Shown here piece by piece: positions 43,389 through 51,552 of a stretch of DNA of 64,000 nt. Source of the stretch: Cupriavidus pinatubonensis. GTDB lineage: Bacteria > Pseudomonadota > Gammaproteobacteria > Burkholderiales > Burkholderiaceae. Every line of letters starts with the position of its first letter. Within the stretch, counting starts at the first letter, position 1. The notes beneath the pieces are model-generated. The model was given only the letters and a program-made list of their open reading frames with translations, searched no databases and was not told the origin of the DNA. The stretch is taken from contig NZ_CP080766.1 of NCBI RefSeq assembly GCF_019602855.1, positions 992,001 through 1,056,000 on the forward strand, read 5' to 3'. The position numbers and the translations under genes are program-made.

Positions 43389-43697
43389 TCAGTCCAGAAG
43401 CGCGATGGCGCGGCCGAGTCGTTCACGGGCGGCAACGGTGTCTCCGTCGTTGCCAACCAGGTCATGTGCTTCGATCACCAGCGAGCGCATCGCCTCCAGG
43501 CGCTGCAATTGCTTTGCGCTGCAACCGTCGCGAGCAGCATTGGCGACGTCGGCGTCGAGCAGGCGCCAGACCTCGTCCAGTTCGGATTCCCGGTAGATCA
43601 TGTGTTCCACTTCGCGGGAGACCGCCATCCGCTCGCAGATCGACGACAGCGTGGCGGCCGAGTAGTCGTCGATGGAAGTCAGTTCGTCGGCATGCAT
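43389..43697 (-). CDS. Hypothetical helical protein of the Rieske operon
   Basis: A 102-residue acidic protein, largely helical by composition (ERMAVSREVEHMIYRESELD, LQRLEAMRSLVIEAHDL). No transmembrane segment, signal or known motif was recognised. ATG 43697 has a weak GGAAAG upstream. It sits 23 bases after the monooxygenase gene and 60 bases before the Rieske oxygenase gene in the same direction. Conserved operon position would argue for an accessory role in oxygenase assembly or as a small subunit; this is inference only. Confidence 0.6.
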   Translation of the reverse strand: MHADELTSIDDYSAATLSSICERMAVSREVEHMIYRESELDEVWRLLDADVANAARDGCSAKQLQRLEAMRSLVIEAHDLVGNDGDTVAARERLGRAIALLD

Positions 43698-43720
43698 GGG
43701 GCTTTCCACTCGGCGCGCCG

Positions 43721-44938
43721 TTACCGGCCCTTCGGGCCGAATTTCGAGGGCTGCAGGCCAATGACCGCACGTCCGTAGCTGGTCATGGCGCTGTCCCACG
43801 TAAAGGCGAAGTGCTGGGCGGCGGAATTTACGTCGCGCCAGATTCTCTGCAACTCGGAACTGTTGTAGATACCGGACCCGCCGGCTGCTTCGAACAGCGC
43901 GTTTACCGCGTAGCGCGCCTTCTGCGCGGCATAGGCCCAATCGCGTGGAATGCGTGCCCAGTCCAGGTCGCTGATCGAGCGCGGATCGTCCGCACTGTCT
44001 ACACGTCGCGCATCCTCGCGCACCACGGCCAGCGCCGCGTCGATCTCGGCCACCGATTCCGCCACCCGTGCGAACGTGGCCGATTGCTCGGCTGCCTGTT
44101 CACTGCTGAACGTGGCCAGGCGCGCCGCCAGCCCGTCGGAGAATGACCGCACCGCCGCACGGGCCATGCCTAGTGGCGCGCCCACGAGCGAAAACGGCGT
44201 GACGTTCTGGAACGGCATCCGGTAGATCGGTGCGCGCACCGATCCGGTTTCATCGGCCATGCCCGACATCATGTCCTTCACCGATACCGAGCGATGCGCC
44301 GGGATGAACGTATCGGCGATTCGGATCGAGCGGCTACCGGTGCCGCGCATGCCTGCCGTGAACCAATCGTCAACGATCTCGATATCCTCGCGCGGCACCA
44401 CGAAGAAGCGCGGCTCCGGCGGTTGGCCCTCACGCTGCACCGCATTGCCGACAATGACCCATTGGACATGGTCGATGCCGGAACAGAAGCGGCCGTCGCC
44501 GTTGACCAGCCGATAACCGCCGTCCACTTCCGTGACGGTGCCGCCGAGACGGAACACGGTCGCGGTCAGCACGCGGTCGGCGCTCATCACTTCGCGCTGC
44601 GCCTGCAGCGGGAACAGGTTCAGCATCCAGCTATGGCCGGCCAGGACACCATAGACCCAGCCGGTCGAGCCGCACGCGGAGGCGATCTCGGCAGTCACGT
44701 CGACCAGCGTCGCGAAGCCCAGCTCCGAACCGCCAAACATGCGCGGCGTCACGACGCCGAACAGGCCGGCTTCCATCAGCTCGCGGATGGTCTCGGCAGA
44801 TACGATGCGCTCGCTTTCGGTACGGTCGGCGCGCGCGCGGATCTTGTCGTGCAGCGCACGCGCCGCGGCAATCGCGGCATCGTGGCTGGCCAGTACGGGG
44901 AGGCTACCGGAAGCGGTTGCCAAGGGGGATGTGCTCAC
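43721..44938 (-). CDS. Acyl-CoA-dehydrogenase-fold flavin monooxygenase (HsaA/DszC-like)
   Basis: A 405-residue group D flavin-dependent monooxygenase, which uses reduced flavin delivered by a separate reductase. It shows the ACAD-like fold (LFGVVTPRMFGGSELGF, ACGSTGWVYGVLAGHSWML, GRFCSGIDHVQWVIVG, GMRGTGSRSIRI). Absence of a catalytic Glu pattern and the aromatic context point to hydroxylase rather than acyl-CoA oxidation. Start is GTG 44938 with AAGGAGACAAGAC upstream. The likely flavin reductase is at 52320-52871, at the far end of the divergent plus arm. Confidence 0.82.
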   Translation of the reverse strand: MSTSPLATASGSLPVLASHDAAIAAARALHDKIRARADRTESERIVSAETIRELMEAGLFGVVTPRMFGGSELGFATLVDVTAEIASACGSTGWVYGVLAGHSWMLNLFPLQAQREVMSADRVLTATVFRLGGTVTEVDGGYRLVNGDGRFCSGIDHVQWVIVGNAVQREGQPPEPRFFVVPREDIEIVDDWFTAGMRGTGSRSIRIADTFIPAHRSVSVKDMMSGMADETGSVRAPIYRMPFQNVTPFSLVGAPLGMARAAVRSFSDGLAARLATFSSEQAAEQSATFARVAESVAEIDAALAVVREDARRVDSADDPRSISDLDWARIPRDWAYAAQKARYAVNALFEAAGGSGIYNSSELQRIWRDVNSAAQHFAFTWDSAMTSYGRAVIGLQPSKFGPKGR

Positions 44939-45040
44939 GTCTTGTCTCCTTTGTGAGGACGTACGCCTCCGCGCCGCGCGCCGGTGACGCCGCGGCGAGG
45001 CATGGTTCGTCGTTTCTGAATGGTTCGGCCGGGGCGGCCG

Positions 45041-46198
45041 TCAGGTGCCGGTGCGCATGCGGTCCTCTACCTTCTCGCGCTCGTCGGCTTGCAGGAACCA
45101 GCGATAGTGGCCGCCCTTCGAGATGGGGGGCAAGTTGTCGGCAACCGTGTACCAGTTCTCGCCACCGTCTTCGCTGGCGTAGGTTTCGCCGGTCGCGGTG
45201 CCGGCCAGCAGCATCACCTGGTCGGCCCAGTGATACAAGCCCATGCCTTCGATATTGCCGATAACTTCTGCCGGCAGGCCGTTGCGGATTTCCTGCCACG
45301 TTGCGCCGCCATCGCGGCTGCGCAGCACGGTGGCATCGGCGCTGCGCTTGGAGCCCCAATCACGCGGCGCGTTGCCCGGCCCGCCGAGGTACAGCACGTT
45401 CTCGTCGCGCGGGTCGATAAACATGGCATCGGGGTAGCCAATACGGTCCGCACGCGTCATCAGGTGTGTCCAGGTCTCGCCGGCGTCGGCGCTGTAGTGC
45501 AGGCCTTCGCCACCGCACATGAAAAGCTGTGCAGGGTTCGACGGACGGATCAGAACGCGGTGGTTGTCGTGATAGAACTTGTCCTGCGCGGACTCATAGC
45601 TGCGCGGCTCGGTCCAGGTGGCCCCATCGTCCGTCGTCTTCAGCAACGCGCCCTGCTCGATGCATACGTACAGCGTGCCCGGTTGCGCCGGATGAAAGGC
45701 CACGTTCTTGACATGTGCGACGTGCGGCGGCGGCGGGAACGTCCACTTGTCCTGGTCCGGCACAGACAGCATGGCCGAGACTTCCTCCCAGTTTTCGCCA
45801 AGGTCGTCGCTCCGATACAGGGCTGAGGGCTCGGTGCCCAGATAGAGCACCACACGGCCGTCGCGCTGCTGTGCCGCCAACGTGTAGACGTGTTCGCTCT
45901 TCAGGCCATTGCCACGCGGTTCCCACGTGACGCCGAGGTCGCGACTGACCCACATGCCCCCCTTGCCGTGCGCGCCGGCAAACAGCAACCCTGATTGCGG
46001 CTCGAACAGCAGCGCGCTCACGTGACGGTCTTCCAGCGCCGAGCGGGTCCGCTGCCAGGGCGCGCCTTGCCCTGTCCGCTCGAATACGTGCATGCCACGC
46101 AAAGTGGCGACGAAAAGTCGGGTGGCCGGGCCGCTGCCGTGTGTGACCGTGCCGCCGTTGCAAGAGAGGACTGCGATCAATTTGTTCTCCATTTCCAT
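45041..46198 (-). CDS. BNR/Asp-box repeat beta-propeller protein (sialidase-like fold)
   Basis: A 385-residue protein with at least six Asp-box motifs (SRDLGVTWE, SDDLGENWE, TDDGATWT, SADAGETWT, SRDGGATWQ, SEDGGENWY), so a beta-propeller. No signal peptide was seen, so it is probably cytoplasmic. Asp-box proteins include sialidases, photosystem assembly factors and substrate-binding scaffolds. No sialidase active-site Arg triad could be confirmed. It is the first gene of the minus arm, 103 bases upstream of the monooxygenase gene. Role in aromatic degradation is unexplained. Start ATG 46198; no strong ribosome site. Confidence 0.78.
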   Translation of the reverse strand: MEMENKLIAVLSCNGGTVTHGSGPATRLFVATLRGMHVFERTGQGAPWQRTRSALEDRHVSALLFEPQSGLLFAGAHGKGGMWVSRDLGVTWEPRGNGLKSEHVYTLAAQQRDGRVVLYLGTEPSALYRSDDLGENWEEVSAMLSVPDQDKWTFPPPPHVAHVKNVAFHPAQPGTLYVCIEQGALLKTTDDGATWTEPRSYESAQDKFYHDNHRVLIRPSNPAQLFMCGGEGLHYSADAGETWTHLMTRADRIGYPDAMFIDPRDENVLYLGGPGNAPRDWGSKRSADATVLRSRDGGATWQEIRNGLPAEVIGNIEGMGLYHWADQVMLLAGTATGETYASEDGGENWYTVADNLPPISKGGHYRWFLQADEREKVEDRMRTGT

Positions 46199-46472
46199 GT
46201 GACGCGGACGGTGCTACTGCGCTGCACGATGCCGCTGCCGGTTTCCGCCAGTGATGTGCCCTTCGGGCCGATGCCCGGGAAAGTCCACGCATCAAGATGC
46301 TTTGACTTTTTTCTTGTTAGTCGAAATAATATGCAAAAAAGAATTTCGCGTCAACGACGAAGCGAGCGACAGCGGGCCTCTCCTTATCGGTCCCACGCCG
46401 CACGCTTCGGACACCAGGCGCCGGCAGGCATATGCCTCGCCGCATCACTGAACGTCGTCACTGGAGACACAC
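46199..46472. promoter_or_regulatory. Divergent promoter region of the two arms of the island
   Basis: About 270 bases between the minus-arm (46198) and plus-arm (46473) starts. The AT-rich core near 46310-46345 contains AATAATAT (46325-46332), the complement of the ATATTATT start of the 13-mer found at 25971 and 38357. It is the natural control point for both arms. Confidence 0.5.
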
Positions 46473-47435
46473 ATGAACGACCTGCCCCAGTTCACGGGCG
46501 CCCTCCTTGAGTTGCGCCTGGAGTCGATTCAATTCCTCGCCCGCGACACGCTGCTCTACGCCTTCGCGTCTCCCGTGGGCGCCGCGCTGCCGCCGTGCGA
46601 GCCGGGTTCCCATATCGGCTTGCACCTGCCCAATGGCCTGGTGCGCCAATATTCGCTGCTCGAAGGTGGCCGCGAGCCGCGGCGCTACCAGGTAGGGGTG
46701 AAGCGCGACCCCAAAAGCCGCGGCGGTTCCAGCTTCATGCACGAGCAGTTGCGCCCCGGCGCGGTGATCCAGGCGGAGCCGCCGCGCAACAATTTCCCGC
46801 TGAATGAAGAGGCCGAGCATTCGGTGCTGGTCGGTGGCGGCATCGGCATCACGCCGATCCTGTGCATGGCGAGGCGCCTGAAGGCGCTGGGCCGCTCGAT
46901 GACACTGGTGTACTCGTGCCGCGACCGCGTCGACGTCGCCTTCCTCGAGGAACTGCGCAGCTACGAGAACCTGCACCTGCACATCGACGCAGAAGCGGGC
47001 GGCGTGCTCGACATCGCCGAAGTAGTGAAGGCGCATCCGGCCAACACGCACTTCTATTGCTGCGGCCCGGGCCCGATGCTGGCGGCCTTCGAAGCAGCCA
47101 CGGCCCACCTGCCTGCGGCGCAGGTCCACGTCGAGTATTTCACCGCGAAGCAGGAAGCCGCGCTGGACGGCGGCTACACGGTCGAACTGAAGCGCAGCGG
47201 CAAATCTCTGCAGGTACCGGGTGGCAAAACCATCCTGCAGGTTCTCAAGGATGCCGGCGTGGAAGTGGCGCACTCCTGCGAGGAAGGCGTGTGCGGCGCC
47301 TGCGAGACGCGCGTGCTATCCGGCATTCCCGATCACCGCGACGCCATCCTTTCCGAACCGGAGAAGGCGGCCAACAACACCATGATGATCTGCTGCTCGG
47401 GTTGCAAGGGCGAGCGGCTGGTCCTCGATCTGTAA
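46473..47435 (+). CDS. Phthalate dioxygenase-type reductase (FMN, NAD, 2Fe-2S)
   Basis: A 320-residue single-chain electron donor for Rieske oxygenases. Order: FMN-binding barrel with RQYSLLEG, NAD-binding part with LVGGGIGITPILCMA and CCGPGPMLAAFE, then a C-terminal plant-type ferredoxin with CEEGVCGACETRVLSG and a final Cys in MICCSGCKG. It passes electrons from NADH to the oxygenase Rieske cluster. ATG 46473 follows GGAGACACAC. First gene of the plus arm, divergent from the arm encoding two Rieske oxygenases; only one reductase is seen, so it may serve both. Confidence 0.93.
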   Translation: MNDLPQFTGALLELRLESIQFLARDTLLYAFASPVGAALPPCEPGSHIGLHLPNGLVRQYSLLEGGREPRRYQVGVKRDPKSRGGSSFMHEQLRPGAVIQAEPPRNNFPLNEEAEHSVLVGGGIGITPILCMARRLKALGRSMTLVYSCRDRVDVAFLEELRSYENLHLHIDAEAGGVLDIAEVVKAHPANTHFYCCGPGPMLAAFEAATAHLPAAQVHVEYFTAKQEAALDGGYTVELKRSGKSLQVPGGKTILQVLKDAGVEVAHSCEEGVCGACETRVLSGIPDHRDAILSEPEKAANNTMMICCSGCKGERLVLDL

Positions 47436-47463
47436 GTCATTTCATCCCAACCGGAGACATCCC

Positions 47464-48477
47464 ATGATCATTGACTGCCACGGCCACGTCAGCCCGCCCG
47501 CCGAACTCTGGGTCTACAAGGCTCACATCCTGTCGCATCGCGGCGAGCACGGGCGCAAGATGCCCGAGGTGACGGACGAGGAGATCCTCCACTACGCCAA
47601 TCGGAAGGAGATGGGGCCGGCCGGGCACATCGACCTGCTTGACCGCGTGGGCACCACCGTCCAACTGCTGTCGCCGCGTCCGTTCCAGATGATGCACAGC
47701 GCGAAGCCGGGCAAGCTGGTGCACTGGTTCACCGAGGAGACCAACAACATCATCGCCCGCACGGTAAAGCTGCTGCCCAAGCGCTTCATCGGCGTGGGTG
47801 GGCTGCCCCAGGTGGCTGGCGATCCGATTGAAGTGGTGCTCCCGGAACTGGAACGCTGCGTGAAGGAACTGGGCTTCCGCGGCGTGCTGCTCAACCCGGA
47901 CCCATTCGAGAACAACGGCGCTGAAGCGCCACCGCTGGGCGACCGTTACTGGTATCCGCTCTACGAAAAGCTGTGCGAGCTCGACATTCCCGCGCACATC
48001 CACGCCACCGGCTCACACTCCGCACGGTCGCCGTACACCGTTCACTTCATCAATGAAGAGACCATCGCCGTGTTCGGCCTGGTGAACTCCGACGTGTTCA
48101 AGGACTTCCCGTCGCTGAAGATCCTGGTGTCGCACGGCGGCGGCTCGATCCCCTACCAGATTGGCCGCTTTCAGTCGGGTGCCGCGCGCGCGGGCCGCGA
48201 CTTCCTGGCCGGAATGCGCAACCTCTACTACGACACCGTGCTGTATTCAGAGGAGTCGCTGCGCCTGCTGATCAAAACCGTCGGCGCGGACCGCTGCCTG
48301 TTCGGCGCCGAGTGCCCAGGCGTCGGCTCGCAGACCAATCCGGCTACCGGCCGCACCTTCGACGACATCAAGCCGTTCATCCAGGGCTTCGACTGGCTGT
48401 CGCCGGAAGAGAAGGACCAGATCTTCTTCGGCAATGCGCAAAAGTTGTTCAACCTCGACCTGGCGGCGTACCGCTAA
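47464..48477 (+). CDS. ligJ: LigJ-like 4-oxalomesaconate hydratase (amidohydrolase superfamily)
   Basis: A 337-residue amidohydrolase_2 enzyme. The metal site begins DCHGH (residues 4-8); LNPDPFENNGAEAPPLGDRY, HATGSHSARSP and SHGGGSIPYQIGRF match LigJ of the protocatechuate 4,5-cleavage pathway. LigJ hydrates 4-oxalomesaconate to 4-carboxy-4-hydroxy-2-oxoadipate. ATG 47464 has CCGGAGACATCCC upstream. The next genes encode an extradiol dioxygenase and RraA-family aldolases, supporting the assignment. A decarboxylase of the ACMSD type is the main alternative. Confidence 0.8.
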   Translation: MIIDCHGHVSPPAELWVYKAHILSHRGEHGRKMPEVTDEEILHYANRKEMGPAGHIDLLDRVGTTVQLLSPRPFQMMHSAKPGKLVHWFTEETNNIIARTVKLLPKRFIGVGGLPQVAGDPIEVVLPELERCVKELGFRGVLLNPDPFENNGAEAPPLGDRYWYPLYEKLCELDIPAHIHATGSHSARSPYTVHFINEETIAVFGLVNSDVFKDFPSLKILVSHGGGSIPYQIGRFQSGAARAGRDFLAGMRNLYYDTVLYSEESLRLLIKTVGADRCLFGAECPGVGSQTNPATGRTFDDIKPFIQGFDWLSPEEKDQIFFGNAQKLFNLDLAAYR

Positions 48478-48507
48478 ACGCGCGACGACGCCCGGAGGAG
48501 AGCAAGC

Positions 48508-49524
48508 ATGGCAGAAATCGTACTCGGCATGGGCACCTCGCATGGTCCCATGCTGGTCACGCCGCCGCACACATGGGGCTCGCGCCTGCCCGACGACCGC
48601 CGCAGCCTGCATCACTACCAGGGCCGGACATGGACGTTCGATGAGCTGGTGCAGCATCGCGCGTCGGAAAACCTGGCCGCGCAGATTACGCCGGAAGTGT
48701 GGGAAGCCCGGCACACCCGCTGCATGCAGGCCATCGAACGCATGTCGCGGGTGCTCGCGGAAGCCCGCCCCGATGTGGCAGTGATCGTCGGCAACGACCA
48801 GATGGAAATCTTCGACGACATGCTCGTGCCCGCGTTCAGCGTGATGTGGGGCGAGACCATCGTCAACAACATGATCAGCGACGAGAAGCTGTCGCGGCTG
48901 CCGCCGGGCGTGGCCCACGCCATGCCCGGCTACATGCCCCCGGAAGCGACATATGCCGGCGTACCGGCGCTTGGCCGCCACCTGATCGAACGCACCGTGG
49001 CCGACGGCTTCGACATCACGGCATTGAAACACCTTTCCGCCACGGAGACGCCGCACGCCTTTGGCTTCGTATTCCGGCAACTGATGAAGGATCAGGTGAT
49101 TCCCACCGTGCCGGTGCTGATCAACACGTTCTATCCGCCCAATCAACCGACGGTTGGCCGTTGCCACGCGTTCGGACGCTCGTTGGCGCGTGCCATCCGG
49201 TCATGGGACAGCGACGCACGTGTGGCCATCATCGCCTCTGGCGGCCTGACCCACTTCGTCATCGACGAGACCGTCGATCAGTTGATCCTCGACAGCATGC
49301 GCGCGCATGACTTCGCGCCCGTGGAGGGGCTGGGCGAGGCGATCTTCCAGGCCGGGACCTCCGAGGTCAAGAACTGGATTCCCGTGGCCGGCGCGATGGA
49401 CGAGCTCGGCTTCGGCATGGAAGTGATCGACTACGTGCCGTGCTACCGCAGCGAAGCGGGCACGGGCAATGCGATGGGCTTCGCCTGCTGGCGGCCCGAC
49501 AACAACAAGGAAGCCATTCGATGA
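48508..49524 (+). CDS. LigB-type extradiol dioxygenase
   Basis: A 338-residue class III extradiol ring-cleavage dioxygenase. GTSHGPML near residue 10 carries the first metal His and ASGGLTHFVID near 250 a later site; VIVGNDQMEIFDD is also typical. The family includes protocatechuate 4,5-dioxygenase beta (LigB) and gallate dioxygenase. No separate small alpha subunit (LigA) is visible, so it is probably a single-chain enzyme like gallate dioxygenases. ATG 48508 follows GGAGGAGAGC. The stop overlaps the next start (ATGA). Confidence 0.85.
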   Translation: MAEIVLGMGTSHGPMLVTPPHTWGSRLPDDRRSLHHYQGRTWTFDELVQHRASENLAAQITPEVWEARHTRCMQAIERMSRVLAEARPDVAVIVGNDQMEIFDDMLVPAFSVMWGETIVNNMISDEKLSRLPPGVAHAMPGYMPPEATYAGVPALGRHLIERTVADGFDITALKHLSATETPHAFGFVFRQLMKDQVIPTVPVLINTFYPPNQPTVGRCHAFGRSLARAIRSWDSDARVAIIASGGLTHFVIDETVDQLILDSMRAHDFAPVEGLGEAIFQAGTSEVKNWIPVAGAMDELGFGMEVIDYVPCYRSEAGTGNAMGFACWRPDNNKEAIR

Positions 49525-50183
49525 GTACCCCCGACGAATATGTGCGCCGCCTGCGCCGGCTGGATTGCTGCGCGGTGTCCGACACGCTCGACAAGCTCGG
49601 CCTTCCGGGCGTGGTCAGCGGCGTGCGGCAGGAAGCCGGCGAGGGCCGCATCGCCGGTCGCGTGATTACCGTGCAGCTCGGCACGGGCGCGCCGCCACCG
49701 GGCGAGCCCCGCCACTTGGGCACCACCGCCATTGAGGCCGGCGGCGCCGACGACGTGATCGTCGTCGAGCAGCGCACCGGCGTCGAGGCGGGGAGCTGGG
49801 GGGGCATGCTGTCGCTCGGCGCGAAGGTGAAGGGTATCGCGGGCGTGGTGGCCGATGGTCCCGTGCGCGACATCGACGAAGCGCGCGCGATGAACTTTCC
49901 CATCTTCGCCTCTTCCCTCACCGCCCGTACCGCGCGCGGCCGCATCGTCGAGAAAGGTACCAACGTGCCGATCCGCGTGTGGGGCATTGACGTCGATGCC
50001 GGGGACTACGTTCTCGCCGACCGCAGCGCTGTCATCTTCATCGCCGCGGCGAACATCGACCGGGTGCTCGAGGCCGCGGAAGGCATCGTCGCCCGCGAAG
50101 CTCGCATGGCCAAGGCCGTTCTGGCCGGTACACCGATCAGCCAGGTCATGGGCGGCAACTACGAATTCATGCTGAAGGATTAA
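49521..50183 (+). CDS. RraA/LigK-family aldolase-like protein 1
   Basis: A 220-residue RraA-fold protein. The family includes 4-carboxy-4-hydroxy-2-oxoadipate/HMG aldolases (LigK) that release pyruvate. Core motifs: DTLDKLGLPGV, LGAKVKGIAGVVADGPVRDIDE (the RD pair carries the aldolase metal site) and IRVWGIDVDAGDYVLADRS. ATG 49521 overlaps the LigB stop by ATGA, so it is translationally coupled. First of three adjacent, non-identical paralogs. Confidence 0.82.
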   Translation: MSTPDEYVRRLRRLDCCAVSDTLDKLGLPGVVSGVRQEAGEGRIAGRVITVQLGTGAPPPGEPRHLGTTAIEAGGADDVIVVEQRTGVEAGSWGGMLSLGAKVKGIAGVVADGPVRDIDEARAMNFPIFASSLTARTARGRIVEKGTNVPIRVWGIDVDAGDYVLADRSAVIFIAAANIDRVLEAAEGIVAREARMAKAVLAGTPISQVMGGNYEFMLKD

Positions 50184-50186
50184 GTC

Positions 50187-50864
50187 ATGTCAGAACAGAT
50201 CGAAGACCGCAACGTCGCTCGCGCCGGCAGGCTCGACACCGCCACGCTTAGCGACGCCATGGACCGCCTCGGCATCGTCGGCCAATGCCGCGCCATCAAG
50301 CCGCGCGATGCCGGCTTCCGCATGGCCGGCCGCGCCTTCACCATCCTCTACGGCCCCGCCGCCAGCCCGCCGGGCACCGTCGGCGACTTTATTGACGACG
50401 TGCCACCCGGTCACGTGATCGTGCTGGACAACGGTGGCCGCACCGATGCCACGGTCTGGGGCGACATCATGACGGAGATCGCCCATCGCCGCGGCATCGC
50501 CGGCACGGTAATCGACGGCATCAACCGCGATGTGCATCTTTGCCTGTCGCTCGGCTACCCCGTGTTCTCGCGCGACAACTGGATGCGCACCGGCAAGGAC
50601 CGCGTGCAAGTGGAGGCCACTAATGTGCCGGTAAATATCGGCGACGTGCGCGTGGCACCGGGGGACATCCTGCGAGGTGACGCAGACGGCCTGGTATCGA
50701 TCCCACGTGATCACGAGGAGCGCATCCTGGCGGCCGCCGAAGAGATCGAAGCTGCGGAGAACGCCATTCGCAAGGCAGTCGCCGGCGGCATGCGTCTGGA
50801 CGAGGCCCGCGCCGAGTACCGCTACCATCAACTGCAGACGCGCGCCGAAGGAGCGAAAGCATGA
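50187..50864 (+). CDS. RraA/LigK-family aldolase-like protein 2
   Basis: A 225-residue paralog with LSDAMDRLGIVGQCR, GIAGTVIDGINRDVHLCL (RD present) and VRVAPGDILRGDADGLVSI. Sequence differs widely from copies 1 and 3, so the duplication is old or the genes were recruited separately. It starts 3 bases after copy 1 and its stop overlaps the start of copy 3 (ATGA). Could be an alternative aldolase, an oxaloacetate decarboxylase or a heteromeric partner. Confidence 0.8.
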   Translation: MSEQIEDRNVARAGRLDTATLSDAMDRLGIVGQCRAIKPRDAGFRMAGRAFTILYGPAASPPGTVGDFIDDVPPGHVIVLDNGGRTDATVWGDIMTEIAHRRGIAGTVIDGINRDVHLCLSLGYPVFSRDNWMRTGKDRVQVEATNVPVNIGDVRVAPGDILRGDADGLVSIPRDHEERILAAAEEIEAAENAIRKAVAGGMRLDEARAEYRYHQLQTRAEGAKA

Positions 50865-51535
50865 CATTGTCCATCGACCGCATCGATCCGCGCGACACCA
50901 CGCAACTGGATTTCGCGCGTACCGCTCCGCAGATCGTCGACGCCGCCCGTGCCGTCCCAACGGCCACGCTGCACGAGGCCGGCGGGAAGATCGGAGCGTT
51001 TCCGTCCGCGATCAAACCCGTCGCACCGGGATTCAGGCTGTGCGGCCCCGCCGTCACAGTGCATGCGCCGGGCGGCGACAACCTGTGGCTGCACCGCGCC
51101 ATCTATGCCGCGCAACCAGGCGACGTGCTGGTGGTGTCGGTCAGCGACGCTTTCGAGCACGGCTACTGGGGGGAGGTCATGTCCACCGCCAGCCAGGTGC
51201 GCGGCCTCGCCGGCCTGGTCATCGACGGCTGCGTGCGTGATGGCGTGCTGCTGGAAGAGATCGGCTTCCCGGTGTTCGCCCGCGGACTTTGCATCCGCGG
51301 CACCGGCAAGGATTTCGGCGCGCGCGGCTGGATCAATGCACCGACCGTGTTTGGCGACGTCACCGTCCATGCTGGCGACCTGATCGTCGGCGACGGCGAC
51401 GGCGTGGTCTGCATTCCGCGCGACAGTGCGGGCAAGGTGGTGGACGCCGGCCTTGCGCGAGAAGTGAACGAGGCTGATCAGTGCCGCCGACTCCGTGCGG
51501 GCGAGGCCACGCTCGACATCTTTGGCTGGCGCTGA
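50861..51535 (+). CDS. LigK-like 4-carboxy-4-hydroxy-2-oxoadipate aldolase (RraA-family protein 3)
   Basis: A 224-residue RraA-fold protein with the fullest LigK pattern: ATLHEAGGKIGAF, LWLHRAIYAAQPGDVLVV, HGYWGEVMSTASQVRG, GLVIDGCVRDGVLLEEIGF and VHAGDLIVGDGDGVVC. Expected reaction is cleavage to pyruvate plus oxaloacetate. ATG 50861 overlaps the stop of copy 2. Of the three, this is the best candidate for the LigK step; the others are uncertain. Confidence 0.84.
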   Translation: MTLSIDRIDPRDTTQLDFARTAPQIVDAARAVPTATLHEAGGKIGAFPSAIKPVAPGFRLCGPAVTVHAPGGDNLWLHRAIYAAQPGDVLVVSVSDAFEHGYWGEVMSTASQVRGLAGLVIDGCVRDGVLLEEIGFPVFARGLCIRGTGKDFGARGWINAPTVFGDVTVHAGDLIVGDGDGVVCIPRDSAGKVVDAGLAREVNEADQCRRLRAGEATLDIFGWR

Positions 51536-51552
51536 GGAAGGAGGCAGACGAC

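Noticed and set aside
43721-44938. Reading the ACAD-fold protein as an acyl-CoA dehydrogenase
   Set aside because: Operon holds oxygenases and a flavin reductase, with no CoA ligase or thiolase nearby; the pattern fits group D monooxygenases better.
49521-51535. RraA proteins as regulators of RNase E
   Set aside because: Location beside LigB- and LigJ-like genes and presence of the RD metal pair favour aldolase activity; true RraA genes sit elsewhere.
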